Assembly: GCF_002282895.1 (NCBI RefSeq)
Contig: NZ_NRRB01000006.1
Coordinates: 164,356-228,355, forward strand
From: Paraferrimonas haliotis
Lineage (GTDB): Bacteria; Pseudomonadota; Gammaproteobacteria; Enterobacterales; Shewanellaceae
DNA: 64,000 nt
Reading direction: 5' to 3'
A program made the position numbers and the translations under genes. Below are positions 9,100 to 18,377 of this stretch, piece by piece; the stretch's first letter is position 1; the number at the start of each line of letters is the position of its first letter. The notes beneath the pieces were generated by a model. That model did no database searches, was not told the origin of the DNA, and saw only the letters and a program-made list of their open reading frames with translations.

Positions 9100-10057
9100 A
9101 GTGGTAGCCGGCGTTGCCGCAATCGTGGTGATTGGTGCTTTAGGTTGGGGCTTATTGAAAGCGTTTGAACCACAAGTTCAGCCCTTGCAAGGGCAAATTG
9201 AAGCCCGTGAATACAACATTTCTTCCAAGGTGCCCGGGCGGGTTGAACAAGTCATGGTGCGCAAAGGCGACAGCGTTGTAGCAGATGACCTATTGTTCTC
9301 CATTGACAGCCCAGAGTTAAGAGCAAAACTGCAGCAAGCCCAAGGGGGGCGAGATGCAGCAAAAGCCATGTTAGCCGAGGCCGACAAAGGCGCTCGCCAG
9401 CAAGAAATTAACGCCTCGAAAGAGCAATGGCTTAAAGCAAAAGCCGGCGCAGAGCTGGCTAATACCACTTATCAACGGGTGCAAAACTTGTTTGATGAAG
9501 GCGTGGTGGCGCGACAAAAACGCGATGAAGCCTACACCCAATGGCAAGCCGCTCAGTATACCGAGCAAGCCGCTTATTCCATGTATGAAATGGCGCAAGA
9601 AGGCGCTCGTGAGGAAACCAAAGCGGCAGCAGCGGGTAATGCGTTGATGGCGGAAGGTGCGTTAAAGGAAGTCAGTTCCATTCTTAGTGACAGCCAAATG
9701 CGCTCCCCCATAGCTGGAGAGATAACGGACGTGTTGTTGCAACCGGGTGAACTTGTGCCGCAAGGCTTTCCGGTGGTGAGCCTTGTGGACATGCAAGACG
9801 CTTGGGCCATTTTTCAGATCCGAGAAGATAAGCTGTCAGAGTTTACCAAAGGGACAAGTTTCAAACTGTATATTCCTGCGCTAAAGCGGGAAGCGGACTT
9901 TGTAGTGAACCACATCAGTGTGATGGGCGACTTTGCTACTTGGCGCTCCACGGAAACCGGCAATGACTTTGACATGCGCACCTTTTCGGTGGAAATGCGA
10001 CCCACTGCTGCCGTTGCTGACTTAAGAGTTGGCATGTCGGTGTTGTTAACGCCATAA
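9086..10057 (+). CDS. HlyD/EmrA-family periplasmic adaptor
   Basis: A 323-residue membrane fusion protein: N-terminal anchor helix (~residues 7-25), a biotinyl-lipoyl half (VPGRVEQVMVRKGDSV), a long Ala/Glu/Lys-rich coiled-coil hairpin (~80-200), the second lipoyl half (SPIAGEITDVLLQPGELV) and a beta-barrel end. It bridges the inner-membrane permeases and the TolC-like channel. A strong Shine-Dalgarno AGGAGG precedes the ATG, inside the end of the previous gene. Confidence 0.92.
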   Translation: MPANKVVAGVAAIVVIGALGWGLLKAFEPQVQPLQGQIEAREYNISSKVPGRVEQVMVRKGDSVVADDLLFSIDSPELRAKLQQAQGGRDAAKAMLAEADKGARQQEINASKEQWLKAKAGAELANTTYQRVQNLFDEGVVARQKRDEAYTQWQAAQYTEQAAYSMYEMAQEGAREETKAAAAGNALMAEGALKEVSSILSDSQMRSPIAGEITDVLLQPGELVPQGFPVVSLVDMQDAWAIFQIREDKLSEFTKGTSFKLYIPALKREADFVVNHISVMGDFATWRSTETGNDFDMRTFSVEMRPTAAVADLRVGMSVLLTP

Positions 10058-10081
10058 GCACGCGGCATTAGGTGTAACACC

Positions 10082-11218
10082 ATGTTGAGTGGATTGATAA
10101 AACGAGAATGGCAACGATTTCGCGCCGATCCTTGGATGTTAGCCCTGCTAAGCTACATTCCGGTGATATCGGTGCTGATGTTGTGGTGGTTGTTCAGTGC
10201 AGCCACTCCCCGCCATCTTCCCATTGCCGTTATTGATCATGACCAAAGCCACATCAGTCGTTTGCTCACCCGTAATCTGGTTGCGAATCCAGTAACCGTG
10301 CCACAAGCCTTTAGCGATATCACGCAAGCCAAATTAGCCATGAGTGAAGGCAAGGTATACGCGCTGGTGATATACCCTGACAACATGCGTAAAGACTTGC
10401 TCACCGGTAAAAGCCCCATTATTGATGTTCGTTACAACAGCCAATTTTTGCTGGTGGGTAAGCTGTTGTCGAGTCAAATTCAAGCCACATTAGCTGACGG
10501 ACTAAAGCAAGTGTCCATGGCGCGGCAATTGCTACAAGGCATCCCTAAAGCTCAGGCACACATTAACGTTAGCCCCATTCATCATCAAGTGACGGCGCTG
10601 TATAACCGCAATAACGACTACGATCGCTTTTTGTTGCCGGGTATCACGGTGGCGCTTGCGCAAATTATTGCCATGCTGATTTTTGCGAATGGCTTAACTT
10701 CCGAGCTTAGGCATAACACCATGAAACAGTGGCTAGAGCATGGGTTGGCACGGGCGTTGTGGGCTAAAACCCTGTTCTACGTGCCACTGCTCACTCTTCA
10801 ATTTAGTGCCACCATGATGCTGGTTTACGCCTTGCTTGGCGAAAGCGTGGTGGGCTCTATGATAGCGTTGTTGCCGCTGCAATTGATGATGATCATCGCC
10901 ATTTGGCTGATTGTGCTGGCCATTTTTTGGTTGTTGCAAGAAAGCGCTCGGGTGGTGAGTTTTGGGGCGGCCTTGTTCGCGCCGGCATTCCCTTACCTTG
11001 GGGTCACGTTCCCGGTTCACGACATGCCGTTAGCGGCACAGCTTTGGCGCTTACTAATGCCATCGAGCCACTACATTGATAGTCATTTAGGCTTGCTGGT
11101 GTATCAACAACACTATGGGGCAATTATTAGTGACATGAGCTCTTATTGGGTGTTTGCTCTGTTCGCGGTCATCGCCATTTTGGTGAGCCGCAAGAAAGCA
11201 GCGCAGGTGATGCAATGA
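10082..11218 (+). CDS. ABC-2 type permease, first of pair
   Basis: A 378-residue inner-membrane protein of the ABC2_membrane_3 kind: one N-terminal membrane helix, a ~150-residue extracytoplasmic domain starting LPIAVIDHDQS, then five or so C-terminal helices. Such permeases work in pairs with an ATPase to export drugs or lipids through HlyD/TolC partners. It overlaps the next permease as ATGA, so the two are translationally coupled. Confidence 0.88.
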   Translation: MLSGLIKREWQRFRADPWMLALLSYIPVISVLMLWWLFSAATPRHLPIAVIDHDQSHISRLLTRNLVANPVTVPQAFSDITQAKLAMSEGKVYALVIYPDNMRKDLLTGKSPIIDVRYNSQFLLVGKLLSSQIQATLADGLKQVSMARQLLQGIPKAQAHINVSPIHHQVTALYNRNNDYDRFLLPGITVALAQIIAMLIFANGLTSELRHNTMKQWLEHGLARALWAKTLFYVPLLTLQFSATMMLVYALLGESVVGSMIALLPLQLMMIIAIWLIVLAIFWLLQESARVVSFGAALFAPAFPYLGVTFPVHDMPLAAQLWRLLMPSSHYIDSHLGLLVYQQHYGAIISDMSSYWVFALFAVIAILVSRKKAAQVMQ

Positions 11219-12351
11219 GTTATTGGCAATTATACCGGCAAGAGCTTCAAGCAATATTGGCGGACAAAGCCATATTGGTGACCCTGTTTGGCGGCATCGT
11301 TTTTTATGCCTTTATGTACCCTTTGCCTTATTTGCACGAAGTGGCCACCGAGCAAGCAGTGGTAGTGGTGGATAACGACAGCAGCAGTGCCAGCCGACAA
11401 ATCATTCGTCACGCCGATGCCTCGCCTAAAGTCGAAATCGTAGGCCAAGCAGCCAGTTTAAGTGAGGCAGAGCAATGGATAGCGGATGGCCGTGCCCATG
11501 GTGTGATGGTGATCCCGGAAGGATTTCGCCGAAACTTGTTATTGGCTCACGGCAGTACCTTGGCCTATGGCGGCGATGCCAATTTCTTCTTGGTCTATTC
11601 GGCCATTGCCGAAGGGCTCATTACAGTGGACTTAGATTCCGCCAAGCGTTTGCAGGTATTAGGCATGCTGGCTCGCGGCGAAAACCCGAAAAAGGCAGAA
11701 CTTACGGTTAATGCGATTAAGCTTAATAGTGTGCCTGCGTTTAACCCCAGCTTAGGTTATATGTCGTACATCGTGCCGGCGGTGATGGTGTTGGTGTTGC
11801 ACCAAACCCTGTTGATTGGCTCTGGCATTTTAGGGGCAGGGCAGTGGCGTCACGCAGGCTATTGGCAAACCCAAAAACCGTTGACCTTGGTGTTGAGTCG
11901 GGTCATGGCCTTTTTCACCTTATACCTTATTTTCGCCAGTTTTTATCTGGGTTACTGCCATTATCATTATCGGCTTACGGTTCAAGGGCATTTGCATGAA
12001 GTCATGTTAATGATGCTGCCGTTTTTACTGGCCAGTTCGGCCTTTGGTATTGCCGTTAGTTGCTTGTATTTGCGCCGGGATATGCCCACCCAAATTGTGC
12101 TGCTGATATCCATGCCCATTTTGTTTGCCAGTGGACTTATTTGGCCCCTTGAATTGATTCCCCAAGCCATTGTTTGGCTCAGTCAGTTAATTCCCGCAAC
12201 TCCAGGTATTGTGGGCATGGTCAAGCTTAATCAAATGGCAGCGCCTTGGCACAGTGTGTTTTATGAGTGGCTGCAATTGTGGCTGTTGTTTGGGGTTTAC
12301 CTCTTGATAGCGGTTAAAGGGGTTTCCTATCGGCAAAAGCAATTTAGTTAA
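11215..12351 (+). CDS. ABC-2 type permease, second of pair
   Basis: A 378-residue permease starting at the ATG of the ATGA overlap; the longer open frame reaches 11146 but lies within the preceding gene. The architecture matches its partner: N-terminal helix, extracytoplasmic domain (AVVVVDNDSSS), then a helix bundle. It closes the operon. No ATP-binding cassette gene lies in the operon or near it, so the pair must borrow an ATPase from elsewhere or work without one. Confidence 0.88.
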   Translation: MSYWQLYRQELQAILADKAILVTLFGGIVFYAFMYPLPYLHEVATEQAVVVVDNDSSSASRQIIRHADASPKVEIVGQAASLSEAEQWIADGRAHGVMVIPEGFRRNLLLAHGSTLAYGGDANFFLVYSAIAEGLITVDLDSAKRLQVLGMLARGENPKKAELTVNAIKLNSVPAFNPSLGYMSYIVPAVMVLVLHQTLLIGSGILGAGQWRHAGYWQTQKPLTLVLSRVMAFFTLYLIFASFYLGYCHYHYRLTVQGHLHEVMLMMLPFLLASSAFGIAVSCLYLRRDMPTQIVLLISMPILFASGLIWPLELIPQAIVWLSQLIPATPGIVGMVKLNQMAAPWHSVFYEWLQLWLLFGVYLLIAVKGVSYRQKQFS

Positions 12352-12422
12352 CACTAAGTTACCCAGTTAACAGTCTGCGTCTGGCTTTTCTGCTAAACTA
12401 GCGGCCAATTGTATACTTTTGG

Positions 12423-13817
12423 ATGATGACTGTGTCTGCCACCGCTTTTTCTCGACTAACCCTAAAACCGCAACTGCTTGCCAATCTAGACTCATTGGGC
12501 TTTGCAGAAATGACTCCCATTCAAGCATTAAGCTTACCGGAGATAGTGGCGGGCAAAGACGTCATTGCTCAGGGGAAAACCGGCTCAGGCAAGACCGCGG
12601 CTTTTGGTTTAGGTTTACTGCAAAACCTTGAGCCTAAGCGATTTTGCATTCAAGGCTTGGTGCTTTGCCCAACCCGAGAACTGGCGGATCAAGTGGCGAA
12701 ACAACTGCGCTTGCTAGCTCGTGCCATTCCCAACGTTAAAATTCTAACCCTGTGCGGTGGCGTCCCCTTTGCGCCACAACGGGCTTCGTTAGAGCACGGC
12801 GCGCACATAGTGGTGGGCACGCCAGGGCGCATTGAAGATCATATTGGTAAAGGTACGCTGCATTTTCGCTATTTAAACACCTTAGTGCTGGATGAAGCGG
12901 ATAGAATGCTTGAAATGGGCTTTGAAGACGCGTTAACCACCATTATCGATAACACCCCACCACAGCGCCAAAGTTTGCTGTTTAGCGCTACGTTTCCAGC
13001 GCAAATTAACCAAATGGCTAAGCACATTATGCGCTCACCGGTAACCGTTAAGGCGCCGTCTCAGCACGAATCCAACACCATTGAGCAGCGTTTCTATCAG
13101 CTGGCGGACAAATCGGAGCGCTTAGATGCGCTGCAGCGCGTGTTGTTAGCGCATTCGGTGGAGTCGAGTGTGGTGTTTTGCACCACCAAAGTCGAGACGC
13201 AAGAGGTTGCGGATAGCTTAGCTCAAGCAGGTTTTAGCGCCATGGCGTTGCACGGCGATTTGGACCAGCGCATGCGCGACCAAACCTTAGTGCGTTTTGC
13301 TAATAAAAGCGTCAACATTTTAGTGGCAACCGATGTAGCTGCCCGCGGCTTGGACATTGACCAAGTTGAGCTGGTGGTGAATTACCACGTCACTCGGGAT
13401 CCCGAGGTGCATGTGCATCGAATTGGTCGCACTGGGCGCGCAGGCGCTCAAGGGTTGGCTGTAACCTTAGTGGCGGATAACGAAGCGGGTAAGCTCATAC
13501 GCTTAGAAGATTATCTCGGTCGAACTTTGCCAACTCAAGCCTTGCCAAACCTCTCAAGCGAACAAAGCCAAGCGCGTAAGGCGCAATGGGTGTGCTTGCA
13601 AATTGATGCGGGTAAAAAGCAGAAGCTGCGTCCCGGTGACATTTTAGGTGCGCTTACCGCCAGCAAACAGATAGCAGGTAATGAGGTGGGTAAAATTCAG
13701 GTGTTTGATTTTACTGCCTATGTAGCGGTTAAACGACAACGTGGCAACGTGGCGCTTAATCTGCTTAATAAACAAAAGATGAAAGGGCGCAGCTTTAAGG
13801 CGCGTCGTCTCAGTTAA
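12423..13817 (+). CDS. dbpA: ATP-dependent RNA helicase DbpA
   Basis: A 464-residue DEAD-box protein. Visible motifs: Q motif (MTPIQ), Walker A GKTGSGKT, PTRELA, GTPGR, DEAD (LDEADRM), SAT, and HRIGRTGRAG. The C-terminal 75 residues (VGKIQVFDFTAYVAV through KGRSFKARRL) are the RNA-binding domain specific to DbpA, which recognises hairpin 92 of 23S rRNA during large-subunit assembly. Two adjacent ATG codons (12423 and 12426) are possible starts. Confidence 0.95.
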   Translation: MMTVSATAFSRLTLKPQLLANLDSLGFAEMTPIQALSLPEIVAGKDVIAQGKTGSGKTAAFGLGLLQNLEPKRFCIQGLVLCPTRELADQVAKQLRLLARAIPNVKILTLCGGVPFAPQRASLEHGAHIVVGTPGRIEDHIGKGTLHFRYLNTLVLDEADRMLEMGFEDALTTIIDNTPPQRQSLLFSATFPAQINQMAKHIMRSPVTVKAPSQHESNTIEQRFYQLADKSERLDALQRVLLAHSVESSVVFCTTKVETQEVADSLAQAGFSAMALHGDLDQRMRDQTLVRFANKSVNILVATDVAARGLDIDQVELVVNYHVTRDPEVHVHRIGRTGRAGAQGLAVTLVADNEAGKLIRLEDYLGRTLPTQALPNLSSEQSQARKAQWVCLQIDAGKKQKLRPGDILGALTASKQIAGNEVGKIQVFDFTAYVAVKRQRGNVALNLLNKQKMKGRSFKARRLS

Positions 13818-13824
13818 GTTTCAA

Positions 13825-14628
13825 TTACAGCGCCTGATATTTACGCTCAATGACGTCGAAGAATCGAAACGATTTTTCGACGTTTTTATGCCAGTAAGGC
13901 CATTCATGGCCACCACTTAACTGCTCGAATTCATGGTCGACGCCTGCTTGAGTCAATATTTGATGAAGTTCGATGTTAGCGAGCAATAATGGATCGTCTG
14001 CACCACAGTCAAACCGTAGCGGCGGAATGTTTCCTTTTACGGCCCAGTATTGTGGTAAATGTTCGGCTTTTTCTAATTGTGGATAGCAGTGCAATGGGTA
14101 GTCGACAAACTGCGACAGTTGACTTGGGTTAGTGATGGACGAGTGGGCGCTTATGCCGCTAAAACGCTGGCTAAACTGACAACCTAATAACAAGGCACCA
14201 AAGCCTCCCATAGACAAGCCACTGATGTACCAGCGACTGCGTTCACTTACCGCAGTCACACTTTGTTGCACGGCCGCAAAAACGTCTTCCATGATCCATT
14301 GCTGGTAGTTGCCTGCCTCGGCCAAATCCAAATAGGCAGAGCCATCCATATAACCACCGTCGCTGGGCATGACCAACACAAACTCCTGCAACCCCTGCTG
14401 GCGAAGTCGTTCATAAACCTGATGAACACCGCCCATTTGCATCCACACCCAGTGATTGCCGTATACACCATGAAGCAAGACGACTACGGCCAGGTTTTTA
14501 GCTTGGCTTTGAGCGTTATAAACCGTGATATCATGACGTCGCGTTAGATGGCTGGAATGCACCGTAATCGTTTGAGTGTTTGCGGGTGAATAATCTGGGT
14601 TTGAAACCTCTAGGCGCAAAATACTCAT
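13825..14628 (-). CDS. Alpha/beta-hydrolase esterase (EstD/FrmB-like)
   Basis: About 267 residues from the ATG within an ATGA overlap with the dehydrogenase stop; GAGGAG lies 6 bases upstream. Catalytic triad candidates: Ser in GLSMGGFGA, Asp in DCGADDPLL, His in GGHEW. The oxyanion loop is LLHGVYGNHW. Length and type fit putative esterase D/S-formylglutathione hydrolase relatives. Tight coupling to a class III-like alcohol dehydrogenase recalls the frmA-frmB formaldehyde pathway, but the sequence is divergent and the substrate is inferred only. Confidence 0.8.
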   Translation of the reverse strand: MSILRLEVSNPDYSPANTQTITVHSSHLTRRHDITVYNAQSQAKNLAVVVLLHGVYGNHWVWMQMGGVHQVYERLRQQGLQEFVLVMPSDGGYMDGSAYLDLAEAGNYQQWIMEDVFAAVQQSVTAVSERSRWYISGLSMGGFGALLLGCQFSQRFSGISAHSSITNPSQLSQFVDYPLHCYPQLEKAEHLPQYWAVKGNIPPLRFDCGADDPLLLANIELHQILTQAGVDHEFEQLSGGHEWPYWHKNVEKSFRFFDVIERKYQAL

Positions 14629-15749
14629 AAGCACTCCTCGTTGCTGATTTGCAGCACGCCTTTGGCAATCCGGCCATTTAGCATGTCGTCAAACCCTTGG
14701 GCAAGATTGTCAAATTGATAGCGTTTGCTTACTAACTCATTAATTTTTAGTTCGCCTTGGCTGTATAAGTCGAGAATTCGATTAAAATCTCGCTGCGGGT
14801 TACACATGCCGTACAGTGGATTGATGTAGATTTTGTCCCATTCGAACAGCTCGCAATCAAAGTCTATGCGCTGCTCAATGCCGCTGACCTGCACCGCAGT
14901 ACCGGCATTTCGCACTAACGCCAGCGGTGCAGAACCCAATTCAGGTATGGCGGTACATTCGAAAGCAAAGTCGGCACCTCGGCCATTGGTGAGGGCTTTA
15001 ACTTGTTTGCGTAAGTTAACTAACTCTTTATCATTAGGATCTGATAACAGGGTATGAGTTGCACCAAATGAGCGTGCTTGTTGTAGCCTCTCCTCACTAA
15101 TATCGATGGCAATGATGCTGGCTGCTTGGCAGTTTTTAGCGCCTTGAATTGCGTTCAGGCCTACGCCGCCGCAACCAATCACGGCAACGCTGCTGTTGGC
15201 ACTGACCTTAGCAGCATTAACGGCGGAGCCCCAACCCGTCATAACGCCACAGCCGATAATAGCCGCGCCGGAGTAATCCAGTGGCTGTTCAAATTTGACC
15301 GCGGCGGCACGCTTAACCACTGTGTATTCGCTAAAGGTGCCTAGGTGAAATGAACGCTCAATTGCCTCGCCATCGCAGGTGCTGCTTTGAGGGTGGGCGT
15401 GACCTTTTAACTCACATCCACACACGGGAGAATTATTTTCGCAAATGTGTAAGTTTCCGGATTGGCATTGCATGCAATGTCCGCAAGGAATGGCCCAGTT
15501 AAGTATGACTTTGTCGCCAATAACTAAATCGGTTACTTGATCGCCAACGGCGTCAACAATACCTGCGCCCTCGTGTCCAACAATAAACCGTTTGTTCCAT
15601 GTATTGATTGAATCCCAATCGGTATGGCACAGGCCAGCGGCCATAATTTTTATTCGAACTTCGTCGGCTTTAGGCATACCCACCTTAATGGTGGACAGTT
15701 CAAAGTGTCCTTTGCCATCACTTATAATGGCTTTCGAAAGTTTTTCCAT
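14625..15749 (-). CDS. Zinc-dependent alcohol dehydrogenase, class III-like
   Basis: A 374-residue medium-chain dehydrogenase. The catalytic zinc site is GLCHTDW (Cys and His) with GHEGAGIV; the structural zinc loop is CGHCMQCQSGNLHIC; the NAD-binding motif is GCGGVGLNA. Length fits the FrmA/AdhC group (S-hydroxymethylglutathione dehydrogenase-like). It is the first gene of a two-gene minus-strand operon with the esterase. A 150-base intergenic region separates it from the divergent AraC regulator, a likely control point. Confidence 0.85.
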   Translation of the reverse strand: MEKLSKAIISDGKGHFELSTIKVGMPKADEVRIKIMAAGLCHTDWDSINTWNKRFIVGHEGAGIVDAVGDQVTDLVIGDKVILNWAIPCGHCMQCQSGNLHICENNSPVCGCELKGHAHPQSSTCDGEAIERSFHLGTFSEYTVVKRAAAVKFEQPLDYSGAAIIGCGVMTGWGSAVNAAKVSANSSVAVIGCGGVGLNAIQGAKNCQAASIIAIDISEERLQQARSFGATHTLLSDPNDKELVNLRKQVKALTNGRGADFAFECTAIPELGSAPLALVRNAGTAVQVSGIEQRIDFDCELFEWDKIYINPLYGMCNPQRDFNRILDLYSQGELKINELVSKRYQFDNLAQGFDDMLNGRIAKGVLQISNEECL

Positions 15750-15901
15750 GACGCATTCTTATGATTATTGTTATGAACCATTTGACCATAGCAAGGTTGT
15801 TAGTTCTGTCGTTTTCGTATTGATAAATATCAAATATTTATTGCAATTGTGACTTAGGTTGGCGAATTTATAAGACTAATATCAAATAGCGGATAACATT
15901 T

Positions 15902-16753
15902 ATGGCAAAGCAACAAGTATACTGCGAGCCATTTTGCATCGAAGAAAGCCACCAATTTGAAATTCATCACGTCGATTACGGTGAGAACGACCCCTACACC
16001 TGTTTTATGCACTTTCATGAAGTGCATGAGATCATTATTTTTGAAGAAATTGATGGGCACTATTTTTTCAGTCAAGGTGAGTCGCAACTGTCTAACCACG
16101 ATGTGGTGTTTACGCCAGCGCTTGAAACTCATAATTTTTCGTTAACGCGAGCCCAAAAATCTTGGTACATCATACAATTTCTTCCCAGCGTGTTAGATGA
16201 GCCACAATTTGCCAGTATTCGAAATCAGTTTGAACATGGGGTGCATTGGCGTTTGCCTCGTCAAAAGATGAACCAACTATTGCAACAAACGCGTTGGTTG
16301 TATGGGGCTTATCAAGAGGAACCCACGGGGATCATTGGGAAAAGTTTACTGCAGCTGCTATTGATGTGGTTGGCACAATACGCGCAACCGGTAACCACGG
16401 TTGCTCAGCCAATTCGCTACAGTTTAGGTTACGAAAAGCTCGCTCCGGTGGTCGATAAATTTCGTCACCGGGCCTGTGTTGAGCTGTCGTTAGTAGAAGC
16501 CGCCGCATTGTGCCATTTGTCACCATCGCACTTCTCACGCCAATTTAAAAAAGTATTCCGTTGTAACTACTCCCAGTACCAACTGCGGCACAAGCTTTAC
16601 AGCGCAGCGCGATTATTAAGCCAATCCTCTAAGTCGATCACGGATATCAGTTACGAGTTGGGTTTTTCCAGTCCGTCTCATTTTATCGCACAATTTAAGC
16701 GGCAGTTTGCACAAACTCCGCGTGCTTTTAGAAGTCATTCGCGCGAACAATAG
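15902..16753 (+). CDS. AraC-family transcriptional regulator
   Basis: A 283-residue protein: N-terminal cupin-like sensing half with a His-rich strand (CFMHFHEVHEIIIFEE), C-terminal double helix-turn-helix (~residues 185-280) with SLVEAAALCHLSPSHFSRQF and SITDISYELGFSSPSHF. It is divergent from the dehydrogenase/esterase pair and is followed on the same strand by the PhyH gene, so it probably regulates one or both; that is inferred from position. Confidence 0.9.
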   Translation: MAKQQVYCEPFCIEESHQFEIHHVDYGENDPYTCFMHFHEVHEIIIFEEIDGHYFFSQGESQLSNHDVVFTPALETHNFSLTRAQKSWYIIQFLPSVLDEPQFASIRNQFEHGVHWRLPRQKMNQLLQQTRWLYGAYQEEPTGIIGKSLLQLLLMWLAQYAQPVTTVAQPIRYSLGYEKLAPVVDKFRHRACVELSLVEAAALCHLSPSHFSRQFKKVFRCNYSQYQLRHKLYSAARLLSQSSKSITDISYELGFSSPSHFIAQFKRQFAQTPRAFRSHSREQ

Positions 16754-16851
16754 TAAAGAGTCGATTTTCGATATTTTTTGACAGAATTGCGCTAGAAATA
16801 AGCGATTAATGCTCATAAGTTGATATAAAGATGAAAAAATCAGAGGGAACT

Positions 16852-17691
16852 ATGAGCCAATTATTGACACCTATCGAGGTATCTCCGACCTTGATTGAAC
16901 AGTTTAAGCGCGACGGCCATGTGCGTATTGACCAATTGTTAACAGAGCAAGAGGTGGGTGAGTTTCGAGCCGTGGTCAACGCCGCTGTAGCCGATAGACG
17001 GACTAAAATAGAACAGATTCCCCTAGAAGAGCGCGATACTTACGGCAAAGCCTTCTTGCAAATAATGAACTTGTGGGAAGAGTACCAAGCGGTTGCGCAT
17101 TGGGTGCTCAGTAAAAAGTTGGCGTCGGTTGCGGCTCAGTTGCTGGAAGTCGACAAGGTGCGCGTTTATCACGATCAAGCCCTATACAAAGAAGCCGGCG
17201 GTGGGATTACGCCATGGCATCAAGATCAATACTATTGGCCTCTAGAAACCAATAAATTCGTTACCATGTGGATGCCATTGATGGACGTTACCCAACTGAT
17301 GGGCACCTTAGACTTTGCATCAGGCACCGGCAATGTTGGCTATTTGGGAGACATTCCAATATCCGACGAATCAGAGGCCATTTTAGGACAAATGTGTAAA
17401 GAGCGCGGTTTTGAAATCGTTAACCATGGTGACATGAGTGCTGGTGATGCTACGTTCCATAGTGGTTGGTGTTTGCACAGTGCCAGCAATAATGCATCTT
17501 CAGTACTGCGTGAAGCCATGACCATAATATGGTTTGAAGATGGCGCTCGCATTATCGACGACCCTGACCCGCAGCAACGCTGGAACAAAGGTCGCCGTGA
17601 TGACATGCAGCGCTGGTTACCAGACCGCTCGCCAGGTCAAGTTGCCGATGGTCGACTGACACCGCTTATCAGCCCGTTTGATCCAAACTAA
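16852..17691 (+). CDS. PhyH-family Fe(II)/2-oxoglutarate dioxygenase
   Basis: About 279 residues from the ATG at 16852, which has AGAGGG 5 bases upstream; an earlier ATG at 16831 lacks one. The iron-binding facial triad is WHQDQYYW (His-x-Asp) plus the distal His in HSGWCLHSA. A downstream Arg (LREAMTIIW) fits 2-oxoglutarate binding. PhyH enzymes hydroxylate or demethylate small molecules. The nearby dehydrogenase/esterase pair could oxidise formaldehyde released by such a demethylation; this is speculation. Confidence 0.85.
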   Translation: MSQLLTPIEVSPTLIEQFKRDGHVRIDQLLTEQEVGEFRAVVNAAVADRRTKIEQIPLEERDTYGKAFLQIMNLWEEYQAVAHWVLSKKLASVAAQLLEVDKVRVYHDQALYKEAGGGITPWHQDQYYWPLETNKFVTMWMPLMDVTQLMGTLDFASGTGNVGYLGDIPISDESEAILGQMCKERGFEIVNHGDMSAGDATFHSGWCLHSASNNASSVLREAMTIIWFEDGARIIDDPDPQQRWNKGRRDDMQRWLPDRSPGQVADGRLTPLISPFDPN

Positions 17692-17747
17692 CTGACTTCT
17701 CGTTTTATGAGTGACGGCTAAGGTTACTCATTTTGACCGAGGTTAAC

Positions 17748-18263
17748 ATGGATTTGGGGGCGGCAATCTCGACAGAGCAATACCAACAGGTTATCAGTGT
17801 TGACAGTCGTAACTGGAGCAGAGTTAACGATACCGTAATGGGGGGCCTGTCACGGGGGCGTTTTGTCGATAATGAAGGCGTTGGTGTCTTTGAAGGGTTC
17901 GTAAGTCTTGCCAACAACGGTGGCTTTGCTTTGGTGCGTCAGGCCACAGCGGCGCCATTATTTCGACCTCAGCGCATATCGATAAAGGTGAAAGGTGATG
18001 GTAAGCGCTATCGCCTGCGTTTGAAAAGCCGCGCTAATGCCTACCCAATTGGCTACGATGCCCCATTCCAGACGCGTGCGGGAGTCTGGCAAGAATTCAG
18101 CTTTGACCCGTCGCGCTTCCAGCCAAAATTCCGCGGACAGCCGGTTGCGAATGCCGCGCCGTTGCGATTTGACGACGTTAGCGAAGTAGGCTTTATCATT
18201 GCCGATAAACAGGCGGGGGAGTTTCGATTACAAATTGCCTCCATAAGTTGGCAAACTAATTGA
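17748..18263 (+). CDS. CIA30-family protein
   Basis: About 171 residues from ATG 17748 (CGAGG just upstream); a TTG at 17733 would add five residues. It has the CIA30 beta-sandwich signature: WSRVNDTVMGGLSRG near the N-terminus, GGFALVR, then YDAPFQT and a final Ile-rich strand. In eukaryotes the family assists complex I assembly; in bacteria it is an NAD-binding-like or carbohydrate-binding-like fold of unknown role. Confidence 0.8.
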   Translation: MDLGAAISTEQYQQVISVDSRNWSRVNDTVMGGLSRGRFVDNEGVGVFEGFVSLANNGGFALVRQATAAPLFRPQRISIKVKGDGKRYRLRLKSRANAYPIGYDAPFQTRAGVWQEFSFDPSRFQPKFRGQPVANAAPLRFDDVSEVGFIIADKQAGEFRLQIASISWQTN

Positions 18264-18377
18264 TTTATAGTCAGAAATGCGCATCTAAAGACCTTTAAAA
18301 TTATGTGTATATATCTGTGATCGAATTCATGTTTGAGCTAGTATTGTTAAGTAAGACCGCAATATGGAAGCACAATC

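Noticed and set aside
14263..15057. Plus-strand frames opposite the dehydrogenase and esterase
   Set aside because: They mirror the real genes and show no motifs.
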